Part shown: piece after piece, positions 45,242 through 53,331 of the stretch
Numbering within the stretch: the stretch's first letter is position 1
Layout: the number at the start of each line of letters is the position of its first letter
Assembly: GCF_020524005.1 (NCBI RefSeq)
Contig: NZ_JAIVKK010000001.1
Span: 868,001-932,000, forward strand
DNA: 64,000 bases
Reading direction: 5' to 3'
Source: Microbulbifer aggregans
Lineage (GTDB): Bacteria; Pseudomonadota; Gammaproteobacteria; Pseudomonadales; Cellvibrionaceae
Translations under genes and position numbers: made by a program
Notes under the pieces: generated by a model
The model's input: the letters and a program-made list of their open reading frames with translations, nothing else
What the model was told of the DNA's origin: nothing
Databases searched by the model: none

Positions 45242-46330
45242 TTACATGACCAATACAGGTTTGATAACGGCTCCTGACGAAAGATCAGCCAGGGCCTGGT
45301 TGATCTCGCAAAATTTATACGTTGTCACAAGCTGGTCCAGCGGCAGTCGCCCGGCCCGAAAGTAATTGATCATCTGCGGCACAAACTCACGCGGATCGGC
45401 ATCGCCCTCGACGGTGCCGCGAAGCGTGCGCCCGGAAAACACCAGCTCCCGCGGGCTGATACTCAGGTTACGTCCGGGCGGGCTAACGCCTGCACAGACC
45501 AATTGCCCGCGCCGACCCAGCGCCCTGAACGCTGTTTCAATTACCGGGATGGAGCCGGTGCAATCTACCGCTCCGTCAAATGGTCCAATCGTTTTCAATG
45601 CGTCGGCCAGGCTATCCCCACGACTGACAACCTGCGCAGTGGCACCGAGACGCAGCGCCAATTCGGTACGCTTGGGTTTGATATCCACCGCGACAATCTC
45701 GCTACAGCCAGCAATAGAGGCCGCCATGATTGCGGCAAGCCCAACCGTACCGCAGCCAAAAACCGCCACACGGTTGGAGACCGCAGGATCGAGCACATTG
45801 AGTACCGCCGACATCCCGGTCTGTACGCCGCAGGCGAGTGGCGCTATCAGCGCAGATGGCAAATCGGAATCGAGTTTTACGAGATTTCTAGTACTGGCAA
45901 CTGTGTGCGTGGCAAAGGAAGACTGGGCAAAAAAGTGACTGGTCAGGGGCTGCCTGCCCTGCAACATGGGAGCGCTGCCGTCCAGGCGACGGCCGACAAA
46001 ATTCAATCCAAGCGCCGCATCGCAGTATGCGGGCATGGCCGAATTGCAGGCCCCACAGTGACCACAGGCGCCGAAACTCATCAACACACGGTCGCCAACC
46101 GAGAATTCTTCGACGCCAGGACCCAGCGCCTCGATTACCCCAACACCTTCATGCCCGAGAACAGCAGGCAGAGGCGTTCCCAGTTGGCCTCCCATGGCCA
46201 GTAGGTCCGTATGGCAGATACCACAGGCTTCCAGCTTTACCTGCACCTCGCCGATGCCCGGCGGTAACAGCTCGCAGGTTTCGATATCGACGATCGCCCC
46301 GGCTCGCGCAACTGCTGCCTGAATTTTCAT
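45242..46330 (-). CDS. Zinc-dependent alcohol dehydrogenase (MDR; benzyl/geraniol type)
   Basis: A 362-residue NAD(P)-dependent medium-chain dehydrogenase. Catalytic zinc ligands are Cys36 (EACGICHTD) and His60-Glu61 (GHEGVG). The structural zinc site is Cys89, Cys92, Cys95 and Cys103 (CGHCGACNSAMPAYC). The nucleotide fold is VAVFGCGTVGLAAIMAAS with Asp in AVDIKPKR, suggesting NAD. It resembles aryl- and allylic-alcohol dehydrogenases such as XylB and geraniol dehydrogenase GeoA. It would interconvert a primary alcohol and aldehyde of the degraded compound. ATG start; 36 bases after the acyl-CoA synthetase gene. Confidence 0.9.
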   Translation of the reverse strand: MKIQAAVARAGAIVDIETCELLPPGIGEVQVKLEACGICHTDLLAMGGQLGTPLPAVLGHEGVGVIEALGPGVEEFSVGDRVLMSFGACGHCGACNSAMPAYCDAALGLNFVGRRLDGSAPMLQGRQPLTSHFFAQSSFATHTVASTRNLVKLDSDLPSALIAPLACGVQTGMSAVLNVLDPAVSNRVAVFGCGTVGLAAIMAASIAGCSEIVAVDIKPKRTELALRLGATAQVVSRGDSLADALKTIGPFDGAVDCTGSIPVIETAFRALGRRGQLVCAGVSPPGRNLSISPRELVFSGRTLRGTVEGDADPREFVPQMINYFRAGRLPLDQLVTTYKFCEINQALADLSSGAVIKPVLVM

Positions 46331-46366
46331 GCCTTGGACCTGCTCTCGCCCTCCCTTCGCCTTCGC

Positions 46367-48061
46367 TTAACCTTCCCAGATAACTTTTTGTTTCTGCTCT
46401 CGCCACTGGTCGGCAAACCGGAGGTAGCGATCCTCAATCACATTACGCTTCAGCTTCATCGTCGGCGTAAGAAGCCCGCTTTCGATGGTCCAGGGCTCTT
46501 TGACAATCACCACGTAGTTCAGTCGCTCGTGATCTTCCAGCTGCTGATTGATTTCGTCCAGATGTTCGATGAACTCCCTCTCAAAACGCGTGCGATCATC
46601 CGTACTGGCGGGATTCAGCATGCCCGGGGAAAGTACTGCCAGGGCAAAGGGCTGCGGTTGTCCCGGCCCGGTTGCGCAGATAACCTCGATACCCGGGTGT
46701 GCACTGAGCAGGTTTTCTATCGGTACCGGCGCGACATATTTACCCTTGCTCGTTTTGAACAGGTCCTTGGTGCGCCCGGTAATTTTAAGGCGACCTTTCT
46801 CGTCCAGTTCGCCCAGGTCACCGGTGTGGAAAAAGCCGTCCTTGGTCATATTTGCCTGGGTTTCCTCGGGCATTTTGTAGTAACCCATCATTTGCCCGGG
46901 GCTCTTGACCAATACCTCGCCGGTCTCATCGATGCGGCACTGCACCCCGTCAAGCGGAGTACCTACATAGCCCGGACGAACCTCTCCGGAACGTGCGGCA
47001 TGCGATGCTGCGCAGTTTTCGGTCATGCCGAAAACTTCCAGCAGTTCAAGACCAAGCTTGCGATACCAGCTGATAATTTCTGAGGATAGGGGCGCTGCGC
47101 CAGTGAGGCCCACTTTGACACTGTCCAAACCAAGCTCGGTGAGAATCTTGCGTTTGACAGTGCGCGAAAGGAACGGAATGGCAAACAGAATTTGCTGTTT
47201 TGCCGGTGGGATTTTGGCATTCACCGCCTGATAGAACTTGGTCCAGAGACGCGGTACGGAGAAAAACCGCGTGGGCCGCGCGCGCTTGAGGTCGGCGGCG
47301 AAGGTCTCGAGGGAGTCGTTGAAAAAAATCTGGAACCCGAACAAAAGCGAAGGAATTTCAACAGCCACCCGCTCCGCCACATGAGCGAGCGGGAGATAAG
47401 AAAGCATCCGGTCATCGTCGGAAGGCTGCCACAAATTTACCGAACAACCGGCCGGCGCAGTCAGCCCAGCAAAATTGTGCATCACGCCTTTCGGGCGTCC
47501 GGTGGTACCAGAGGTATAAATGATGGTGGCTAACGCCTCGCGCCCCCTCAGCACCGGGTCCTGGAGCGGCTGGTAAGTATCGAGAATCTCCGACCAGGAT
47601 TTCGCCATCGAAGACTGCACTTCGGGCGCCATCGGCAGCAACACAAGGGGCAAGTCCGCTGGCAGGACCTGTTCCAATTCCTGCCAGCTATCCGTAACGC
47701 CATCGAAGCGTCCAACAAACAACAGCTTGGCCTCACTGTGTTCAAGCACATACTGGCAGGCGTCCGCCCCCAGTGTCGGATAGAGTGGTACAGTGACGTG
47801 CCCTGACATCCAGATCGCCAGATCCGTGATGATCCAGTGCGCACTGTTTTTACCCGTCAGCGCGATGTTACTGCCTTCCGGGAGTCCCAATGACTGCAGA
47901 TAAGCCGCGACCCGCCTTGCCTGATCGCAGACCTCGCCCCAAGTATATTCCGCGATAGAACCATCGGCGTGGGGTTGCGTAAGATAGACGGCATCGGGCT
48001 TCTCTTTCTCCCAACGCAGCACATACTCCAACGGCTCGGAAAATTCCGTGATTTGACTCAT
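46367..48061 (-). CDS. AMP-binding long-chain acyl-CoA synthetase
   Basis: A 564-residue adenylate-forming enzyme that activates a carboxylate to its CoA ester. Motifs in order: ATIIYTSGTTGRPKGVMHNF (phosphate loop), LEVFGMTENCAAS, FFHTGDLGELDEKGRLKITGRTKDLFKTSKGKYVAP, and the final catalytic Lys in LTPTMKLKRNVIEDRY. The pattern is that of the FadD15/ACSBG branch for long and unusual acids. It fits activation of acids made from the RoxA-like products. Neighbours are the zinc alcohol dehydrogenase (36 bases downstream) and an acyl-CoA dehydrogenase (140 bases upstream). ATG start. Confidence 0.93.
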   Translation of the reverse strand: MSQITEFSEPLEYVLRWEKEKPDAVYLTQPHADGSIAEYTWGEVCDQARRVAAYLQSLGLPEGSNIALTGKNSAHWIITDLAIWMSGHVTVPLYPTLGADACQYVLEHSEAKLLFVGRFDGVTDSWQELEQVLPADLPLVLLPMAPEVQSSMAKSWSEILDTYQPLQDPVLRGREALATIIYTSGTTGRPKGVMHNFAGLTAPAGCSVNLWQPSDDDRMLSYLPLAHVAERVAVEIPSLLFGFQIFFNDSLETFAADLKRARPTRFFSVPRLWTKFYQAVNAKIPPAKQQILFAIPFLSRTVKRKILTELGLDSVKVGLTGAAPLSSEIISWYRKLGLELLEVFGMTENCAASHAARSGEVRPGYVGTPLDGVQCRIDETGEVLVKSPGQMMGYYKMPEETQANMTKDGFFHTGDLGELDEKGRLKITGRTKDLFKTSKGKYVAPVPIENLLSAHPGIEVICATGPGQPQPFALAVLSPGMLNPASTDDRTRFEREFIEHLDEINQQLEDHERLNYVVIVKEPWTIESGLLTPTMKLKRNVIEDRYLRFADQWREQKQKVIWEG

Positions 48062-48201
48062 CAGCGCTCACCTTTTTCAGGTTTTTTGATTATTCTGACC
48101 TCGAAATTAATTCGGCGGCGATGAACTGTCAATCGTACCTTTGACAGTGACGCATAAAGCGTTGTTTCAGTACCAGTTCCCGCCACCCAGTCACGAACAG
48201 A

Positions 48202-49344
48202 TCAGAGTGTTCGCGCGATCAGCTCTTTCATGATTTCGTTGGTTCCGCCATAAATGCGCCCCGCCCGCGAATCGATATAGGCTTTGGCAATTGGGTACTC
48301 AAGCATATAACCGTAACCGCCATGCAGTTGGAGCCCTTCATCGACAACACGGCACAACAGCTCGGACGTCCAGAGCTTTGCAGCCGCAGCCGCTTCCGCT
48401 GAAAGCTTTCCGCTCAAAACCTCCTCGAGGCAGCGATCCACAAACACCTGACCGATCTCTATTTCGGCTTTCATTTCCGCCAGTTTGAAGCGGGAATTCT
48501 GAAAACTTGCGACCGGCTGACCAAACACCTTGCGGTCGCGGGTGTATTCGAGGGTGTGGTTGAGTGCGGCACGCGCACCGCTCACAGAAAGGATTGCGAT
48601 AATCAACCGTTCCCAGGAAAGTTCCCGCATCAGCTGAACAAATCCCTGCCCTTCCTGGCCACCAAGCAGATTGGATTGAGGCACGCGAACATTTTCAAAA
48701 TAGAGTTCGCAGGTATCCTGTGCTTTCATGCCAATTTTTTTCAGGGGCTGCGCTTTGGAAACGCCCTCCCGGTTTGCCTCCACCAGAATCAGCGAGGTAT
48801 CTCTTGCACCATCACCGCTGCTACCGGTTTTGGCAACGACCACGATGATATCGGCGAGGTACCCATTGGTAATAAAAATTTTCGAGCCATTGATGATGTA
48901 GTCGTCACCATCTTTTTCTGCCCGCGAGGTAATCGCCTGTAGATCAGAACCCGTACCCGGTTCACTCATCGCGACAGCCCCCACCGCTTCTCCTGAGGCC
49001 ATCCGGGGCAACCACTGCTGTTTCTGCTCTTCAGTGCCAAAATTGAAAATATAATTGGCCACAATATCTGAATGCACCGCAAAGCCCGGCCCGGTAGCAC
49101 CCGCGTAACTCTGCTCCTCCATCAGGACGGTGCTATACACGCGATCCCCGCCCATGCCACCGTATTCTTCAGGGATTGTCATACACAGCAGGCCCAGTTC
49201 GCCGGCTCGATACCACAGCTCGCGATCAATATGTTGCTGCTCTTCGTAACGCTCATGGTGCGGCATAACTTCCTGCTCCAGAAAGCGTTTGACCATTCTG
49301 CGAAACTCTTCGTGCTCTGGCTGAAATACTGTTCTCGGGATCAT
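48202..49344 (-). CDS. Acyl-CoA dehydrogenase, LCAD-like
   Basis: A 380-residue FAD enzyme. VAMSEPGTGSDLQAITSRAEKDGDDYIINGSKIFITNG binds FAD and substrate. SWERLIIAILSVSGARAAL carries the expected base Glu of long-chain and isovaleryl enzymes, and the C-terminus RAGRIYGGTNEIMKELIARTL is the LCAD form with Gly at the YEGT site. LCAD accepts branched acids. I chose the ATG at 49344 with GGAGGGG upstream over a GTG four codons earlier. It lies 63 bases after a second APH-fold kinase gene, repeating the kinase/ACAD pairing seen at 30226-32507. Confidence 0.93.
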   Translation of the reverse strand: MIPRTVFQPEHEEFRRMVKRFLEQEVMPHHERYEEQQHIDRELWYRAGELGLLCMTIPEEYGGMGGDRVYSTVLMEEQSYAGATGPGFAVHSDIVANYIFNFGTEEQKQQWLPRMASGEAVGAVAMSEPGTGSDLQAITSRAEKDGDDYIINGSKIFITNGYLADIIVVVAKTGSSGDGARDTSLILVEANREGVSKAQPLKKIGMKAQDTCELYFENVRVPQSNLLGGQEGQGFVQLMRELSWERLIIAILSVSGARAALNHTLEYTRDRKVFGQPVASFQNSRFKLAEMKAEIEIGQVFVDRCLEEVLSGKLSAEAAAAAKLWTSELLCRVVDEGLQLHGGYGYMLEYPIAKAYIDSRAGRIYGGTNEIMKELIARTL

Positions 49345-49407
49345 GTCCCCTCCCACTACGTTTACGAATTCAAATTCGGTACTGAAAATCGGTTGTTTAT
49401 GACGGGC

Positions 49408-50598
49408 TCAAGTGATCACGTTTTTTCGCTTTTCCATGAGCGCCATCGAATCCCAGTCAATGATCGCCATACAGTTCCGGCGGATGCGTTTCATCAGGTC
49501 ACCATTTTCTGCCAGGGAATCCTGTAGAAAACTGGCAGCGCAAATATTGAAAATGAGCGGGCCAAATAGGTTGAAGCGATAATCCTGGTAGGCTTCACGC
49601 AACGGATACTGAGTACCACTCTGCTCGAATATCCGGCAGTAGCGCTGAATCAGCTTCGCCTCGCTGTTATTGCGAGCCACATAAGAAAGGTCATTCGACA
49701 ACAGGCTGGCAACGTCATACATCGGATTCCGCAGCCCTGCGAGCTTCCAGCTGGTGAGGCTCGCGCGACAGTTCGTTGCCCCACGCTCAAAGAGCACATT
49801 CTCAATCCGGGCATCCCCATGAGTGAGCGTCAGGATATGCCGTTCAAAGCGGTGCCAATCGGCCACATAATCGGCAAACTTCTCCAGCAGGCAAAAATAC
49901 CCGGTGGCAAGCCAACCCGGATAAACTTTTCGCAAAGCCTCCACACCCTGGCGATAGTAATGCGCGATAAAACGCGCATTGTCTCGCTGGCGCAGCTGCC
50001 AATCAGGCGCTGACGCCGGCGATGTGCGTACAAAGCATCCGTGTAACTGTGCCAGTTCCTGCAGTACCGCTTCATGCTCAGCCAAGTGGCAATCCGGGCT
50101 TTCATCCGTATCGAGTACGGCAAATCCCCTGTCTTCCAGCAGCAGGTTGCAGCCAAACTCATCAGCGACGGCAAACCGCAGCGCCGGCACCCTGCAGGCA
50201 TAGTGCTGGTTCAGTTCCTGGTACGTCGTCGCCTCGCGAATAAAGCCCTGGAATACAAAGTCTCTCCAGCGCGGAGAGGGTAGCGGCCGGGTAAATTTTC
50301 CGAGCAAACTGACTGGCCCCCCGGCGTCAGCATCGTGATATTGCAGGGACAGCCGCACCAGTACATCGAAGTCATTGGCACACACCGGCTCACAGCTAAA
50401 GCTGGCAACGGCGGCAACATCCGGATAGCTCAGCCTCAAGATTCTGGTCAGCCATTCTTCTGTTATGTTTTGCGGTGTTGCCAGTGCGTGGACAGCATCA
50501 CCATCGCGAAGTGCGGCTTCCGCCGTTGCAGGAAAGTAGCGCGCCCGTTCGTGCTGTACACCCTTGGAATCGGATGTTCTGACTGCGATCTGATTCAT
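49408..50598 (-). CDS. APH-fold phosphotransferase lacking the metal-binding Asp
   Basis: A 396-residue aminoglycoside-phosphotransferase-fold protein. The active-site loop THGDARIENVLF has His260, Asp262 and Asn267. The next motif, normally (V/I)DW with the magnesium-binding Asp, reads LTSWKLAGLRNPMYDVA with Ser283 in its place; the codon is AGC. It may therefore be inactive, use another metal mode, or have another role. It is only distantly like the 31461 kinase; EcKinase/DUF1679-like relatives are an alternative. ATG start with GGTGG upstream. It sits between the TonB receptor and the LCAD-like gene. Confidence 0.85.
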   Translation of the reverse strand: MNQIAVRTSDSKGVQHERARYFPATAEAALRDGDAVHALATPQNITEEWLTRILRLSYPDVAAVASFSCEPVCANDFDVLVRLSLQYHDADAGGPVSLLGKFTRPLPSPRWRDFVFQGFIREATTYQELNQHYACRVPALRFAVADEFGCNLLLEDRGFAVLDTDESPDCHLAEHEAVLQELAQLHGCFVRTSPASAPDWQLRQRDNARFIAHYYRQGVEALRKVYPGWLATGYFCLLEKFADYVADWHRFERHILTLTHGDARIENVLFERGATNCRASLTSWKLAGLRNPMYDVASLLSNDLSYVARNNSEAKLIQRYCRIFEQSGTQYPLREAYQDYRFNLFGPLIFNICAASFLQDSLAENGDLMKRIRRNCMAIIDWDSMALMEKRKNVIT

Positions 50599-50687
50599 GT
50601 TATTTCCACCTGCTGCACACGTTAACTGCTGATAGACAACCGCTGTGCACCCCGGATTGTTACATCCGGGGCGCGCTGCGGTTGTAC

Positions 50688-53009
50688 TCAGAAGCTGCCC
50701 CGCAGCGTTACTCCATAGGTCCTTGGCGCAGAGACATAACCGTTGGCATCGGCACCCTGCAGCGGTCCATTGAAATGCTGGGTAACGTAACGCTCGTCGC
50801 TACAGTTCTGGCACCAGGCGGCCAGAGTCCAACCACCGGCATCAGATCGCACCCCCAGGCTGGCGCTTATTTCACCCTTGGAGCCGCGCTTAAAGTCATT
50901 GGAGGTATTGGTATACAGATCAGTGGAATAGTTAAGGCCGGCACGACCGAACAGGTTCAGGCTGTCGCTAATCGGTTGATCGACACTGAGAGCCAGGTTA
51001 CCTGCCCATTCCGGGGCATGGGCAAAACGACGGTCCGCCAGGGTGCCGAGCACGGCGTCATCGCCGAAGCTGGCCTCAGCTATATGGGTGACATCAAAAT
51101 TCAGTGTGAAGGCATCGCTCAGCAAAAACTGGTTTTCCAGCTCAACCCCGTACGCGGTCGCTTCCGGCGCATTGTCGATAGTGAACTGGGTACCGATGAA
51201 CTGGGCAATCTGCAGGTCGCTGATGTCGTTATAGAACAGTGCCAGATTGGAGCGGGCGCGACCGCCAAGGTACTCACTCTTAAGCCCCAACTCATAGCCG
51301 TCCACGAATTCGGACTTGTAAGTTGGATCCAGAGGTACCGCGCCCGGCACTTCTTCCGGATTGTTGGCTAGGGTTCCGGCTGCGGTGTTATCGATATTGA
51401 CACCTCCGGATTTATAGCCCCGGCTATAGGACGCGTAGGCCATGACATCGTCGCTAACCTGGTATCGCGCTGCCAGGGTGCCGCTCACCGCACTGTCGTC
51501 GAATGTGTCGGTATATTCGGGTCCGGGCTGTACACCGAGTATGCGGAATACCGCATTGGGTGCCGGTGCAAAGTAATTGCGCACCATCTCACCCTCTTTT
51601 TCATCCACCGAGTAGCGGGCGCCGATGGTCAATCCGAATCGGTCTGTCACATCCAGGTTCCAGTGGGTAAACACGGCGTAGGTCATGCTATCTGCTGGCA
51701 TATCCACGTCACTCCACTTGCCCTCACTGGCATCGGCAAAGCCCGGCGGCAATCCCAAAGCACCGAGATAGACATCGAAATACGCCTGGGCCTGATCCCC
51801 CCACTCCAGTTCATGGTGCGCGCCAATATCTTCCTGTGCGAGATAGATACCCGCTACGTAATCCGCACCGCTGAAGGGGCCAAAAGCGTCCACCACGCCG
51901 TTTAAGGTAAACTCCTGCGAGATCATCTCGGTGTTGAGCGATTCGTTGATGATCAGGATGTTGCCCCCGGAGAAGTCCGCATCCATGTTCCACTGGGAAA
52001 TACTCCAGTCGCGATAGCTGGTCACCGAATTCAGACTGGAGCCATTGGCCAGCGCCCACTCCATCTTCAGCACCACGCCCTTGTCCTTGATGTTCTGGTC
52101 TGTGGCCCCGCTCAATACCTGTTCATAGTCCTGGAAATCACTGGAAGGTGCTTGCAGGCCGCGGGCCGGTATCAGCACCCCGTCGATAAACGGTTGCATC
52201 GGGCCATCGATCACATCGACCTGGCCATAACAGCAATTATTTTCTTCATCGGACCAGTCCGCGATTACCTGCGCAGAAAACGTGTCGGACGGCTCGTACA
52301 GCAACTGCGCTTTCAGGGCGCGCGGAGAGCGCTCGTTGTAGTTGCCTCCGTTGGGATCTTCGATAAAGCCGTCCTGCTGCCCCCACAAGCCGGCGATACG
52401 CACCGCCAGGTCATCGGTGACCGGCATATTGGCCGCACCGCGTACCATCTGCTTGCCGTAACTGCCCGCGCTTACTTCGTAGTCGAAGCCGGCGGCGTCA
52501 GTGGAAGGAGCCACGCTGTTCAGGATCAGGGCACCGGCAGAGGTATTCTTGCCGAACAGCGTACCCTGCGGCCCCCGCAGAATTTCCAGGCCACCAATAT
52601 CCAGCCAGTTCTGCATCGCCTGACCGGCGCGCGTACGGTAGACACCGTCGACAAACACCCCCACCGCACCTTCGAACGCGCGGCTGTTACCGACAGTACC
52701 GATGCCGCGAATCATGATGTTGGCACTGTTGGCCGCGCTGTTGGTGACATCAAATTTGATACTCGAGGAAATCTGCTGGATATTCGAGATACTGTCGACC
52801 TGCGCCATGGCGAGATCCTCGGAGGTCGCGGCAGTCACCGCTACCGGGATCTCCTGCATGCTTTCCGCACGGCGCTGGGCAGTCACCACCACCTCTTCCA
52901 GTTGCCGGCCGTCGCTTTCCTGCGCTATTGCCGGAAACGCCGCTGCAATTGCCGAAGCCATTGCGCTCACTTTAAACAGGGCACCGCGGGGGTTCACATT
53001 CATCGCCAT
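50688..53009 (-). CDS. TonB-dependent outer-membrane receptor
   Basis: A 773-residue receptor. A signal peptide (about 1-29, ending AAFPAIAQ) precedes the plug domain: RQLEEVVVTAQRRAESMQEIPVAVTAAT, then IMIRGIGTVGNSRAFEGAVGVFVDGVYRTRAGQAMQNWLDIGGLEILRGPQGTLFGKNTSAGALIL. A 22-strand barrel ends in the terminal Phe of YGVTLRGSF. It belongs to the broad sterol/oligomer-uptake-like group common in marine gammaproteobacteria. Being first in the series ending with the RoxA-like gene, it likely imports the hydrophobic substrate or its cleavage products. The ATG at 53009 has AGGAG upstream; the frame is open 62 codons further. Confidence 0.93.
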   Translation of the reverse strand: MAMNVNPRGALFKVSAMASAIAAAFPAIAQESDGRQLEEVVVTAQRRAESMQEIPVAVTAATSEDLAMAQVDSISNIQQISSSIKFDVTNSAANSANIMIRGIGTVGNSRAFEGAVGVFVDGVYRTRAGQAMQNWLDIGGLEILRGPQGTLFGKNTSAGALILNSVAPSTDAAGFDYEVSAGSYGKQMVRGAANMPVTDDLAVRIAGLWGQQDGFIEDPNGGNYNERSPRALKAQLLYEPSDTFSAQVIADWSDEENNCCYGQVDVIDGPMQPFIDGVLIPARGLQAPSSDFQDYEQVLSGATDQNIKDKGVVLKMEWALANGSSLNSVTSYRDWSISQWNMDADFSGGNILIINESLNTEMISQEFTLNGVVDAFGPFSGADYVAGIYLAQEDIGAHHELEWGDQAQAYFDVYLGALGLPPGFADASEGKWSDVDMPADSMTYAVFTHWNLDVTDRFGLTIGARYSVDEKEGEMVRNYFAPAPNAVFRILGVQPGPEYTDTFDDSAVSGTLAARYQVSDDVMAYASYSRGYKSGGVNIDNTAAGTLANNPEEVPGAVPLDPTYKSEFVDGYELGLKSEYLGGRARSNLALFYNDISDLQIAQFIGTQFTIDNAPEATAYGVELENQFLLSDAFTLNFDVTHIAEASFGDDAVLGTLADRRFAHAPEWAGNLALSVDQPISDSLNLFGRAGLNYSTDLYTNTSNDFKRGSKGEISASLGVRSDAGGWTLAAWCQNCSDERYVTQHFNGPLQGADANGYVSAPRTYGVTLRGSF

Positions 53010-53331
53010 GGAGGTCTCTCCTCGCTTGATTATCTTTATCGTTCTGGCGGCACTATCACGGCACGGCCGCATTCTTGTATTTATCCAGTGAGTCAGGATT
53101 GGTGCCAGTATGCGAAGCCGGGGGTGAAAAAAACTCGTCCAATCCGATGAAATTTCAGCGCCTGACTGACTGATACAGCGACAACCATGAAGCATCCCAG
53201 CACAGGAATCCGCGGGTTTGCATCATCAGTAAACGGCTATGCGTACATAGAGCTGATGCAGAAAGGGCTATAGACTCGGCAAATATGCTGGAGCAGGAGG
53301 CAGCGCGCTCCATGAGGCGCTGATGGAGGCG
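53010..53331. other. Intergenic region between the LuxR-type and TonB-receptor genes
   Basis: 322 bases. A 6-bp hairpin CAGCGC/GCGCTG (53301-53322) lies just past the LuxR gene stop and may end it, although there is no T-run. The remainder should hold the TonB-receptor promoter; I see no convincing boxes or gene. Confidence 0.45.
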
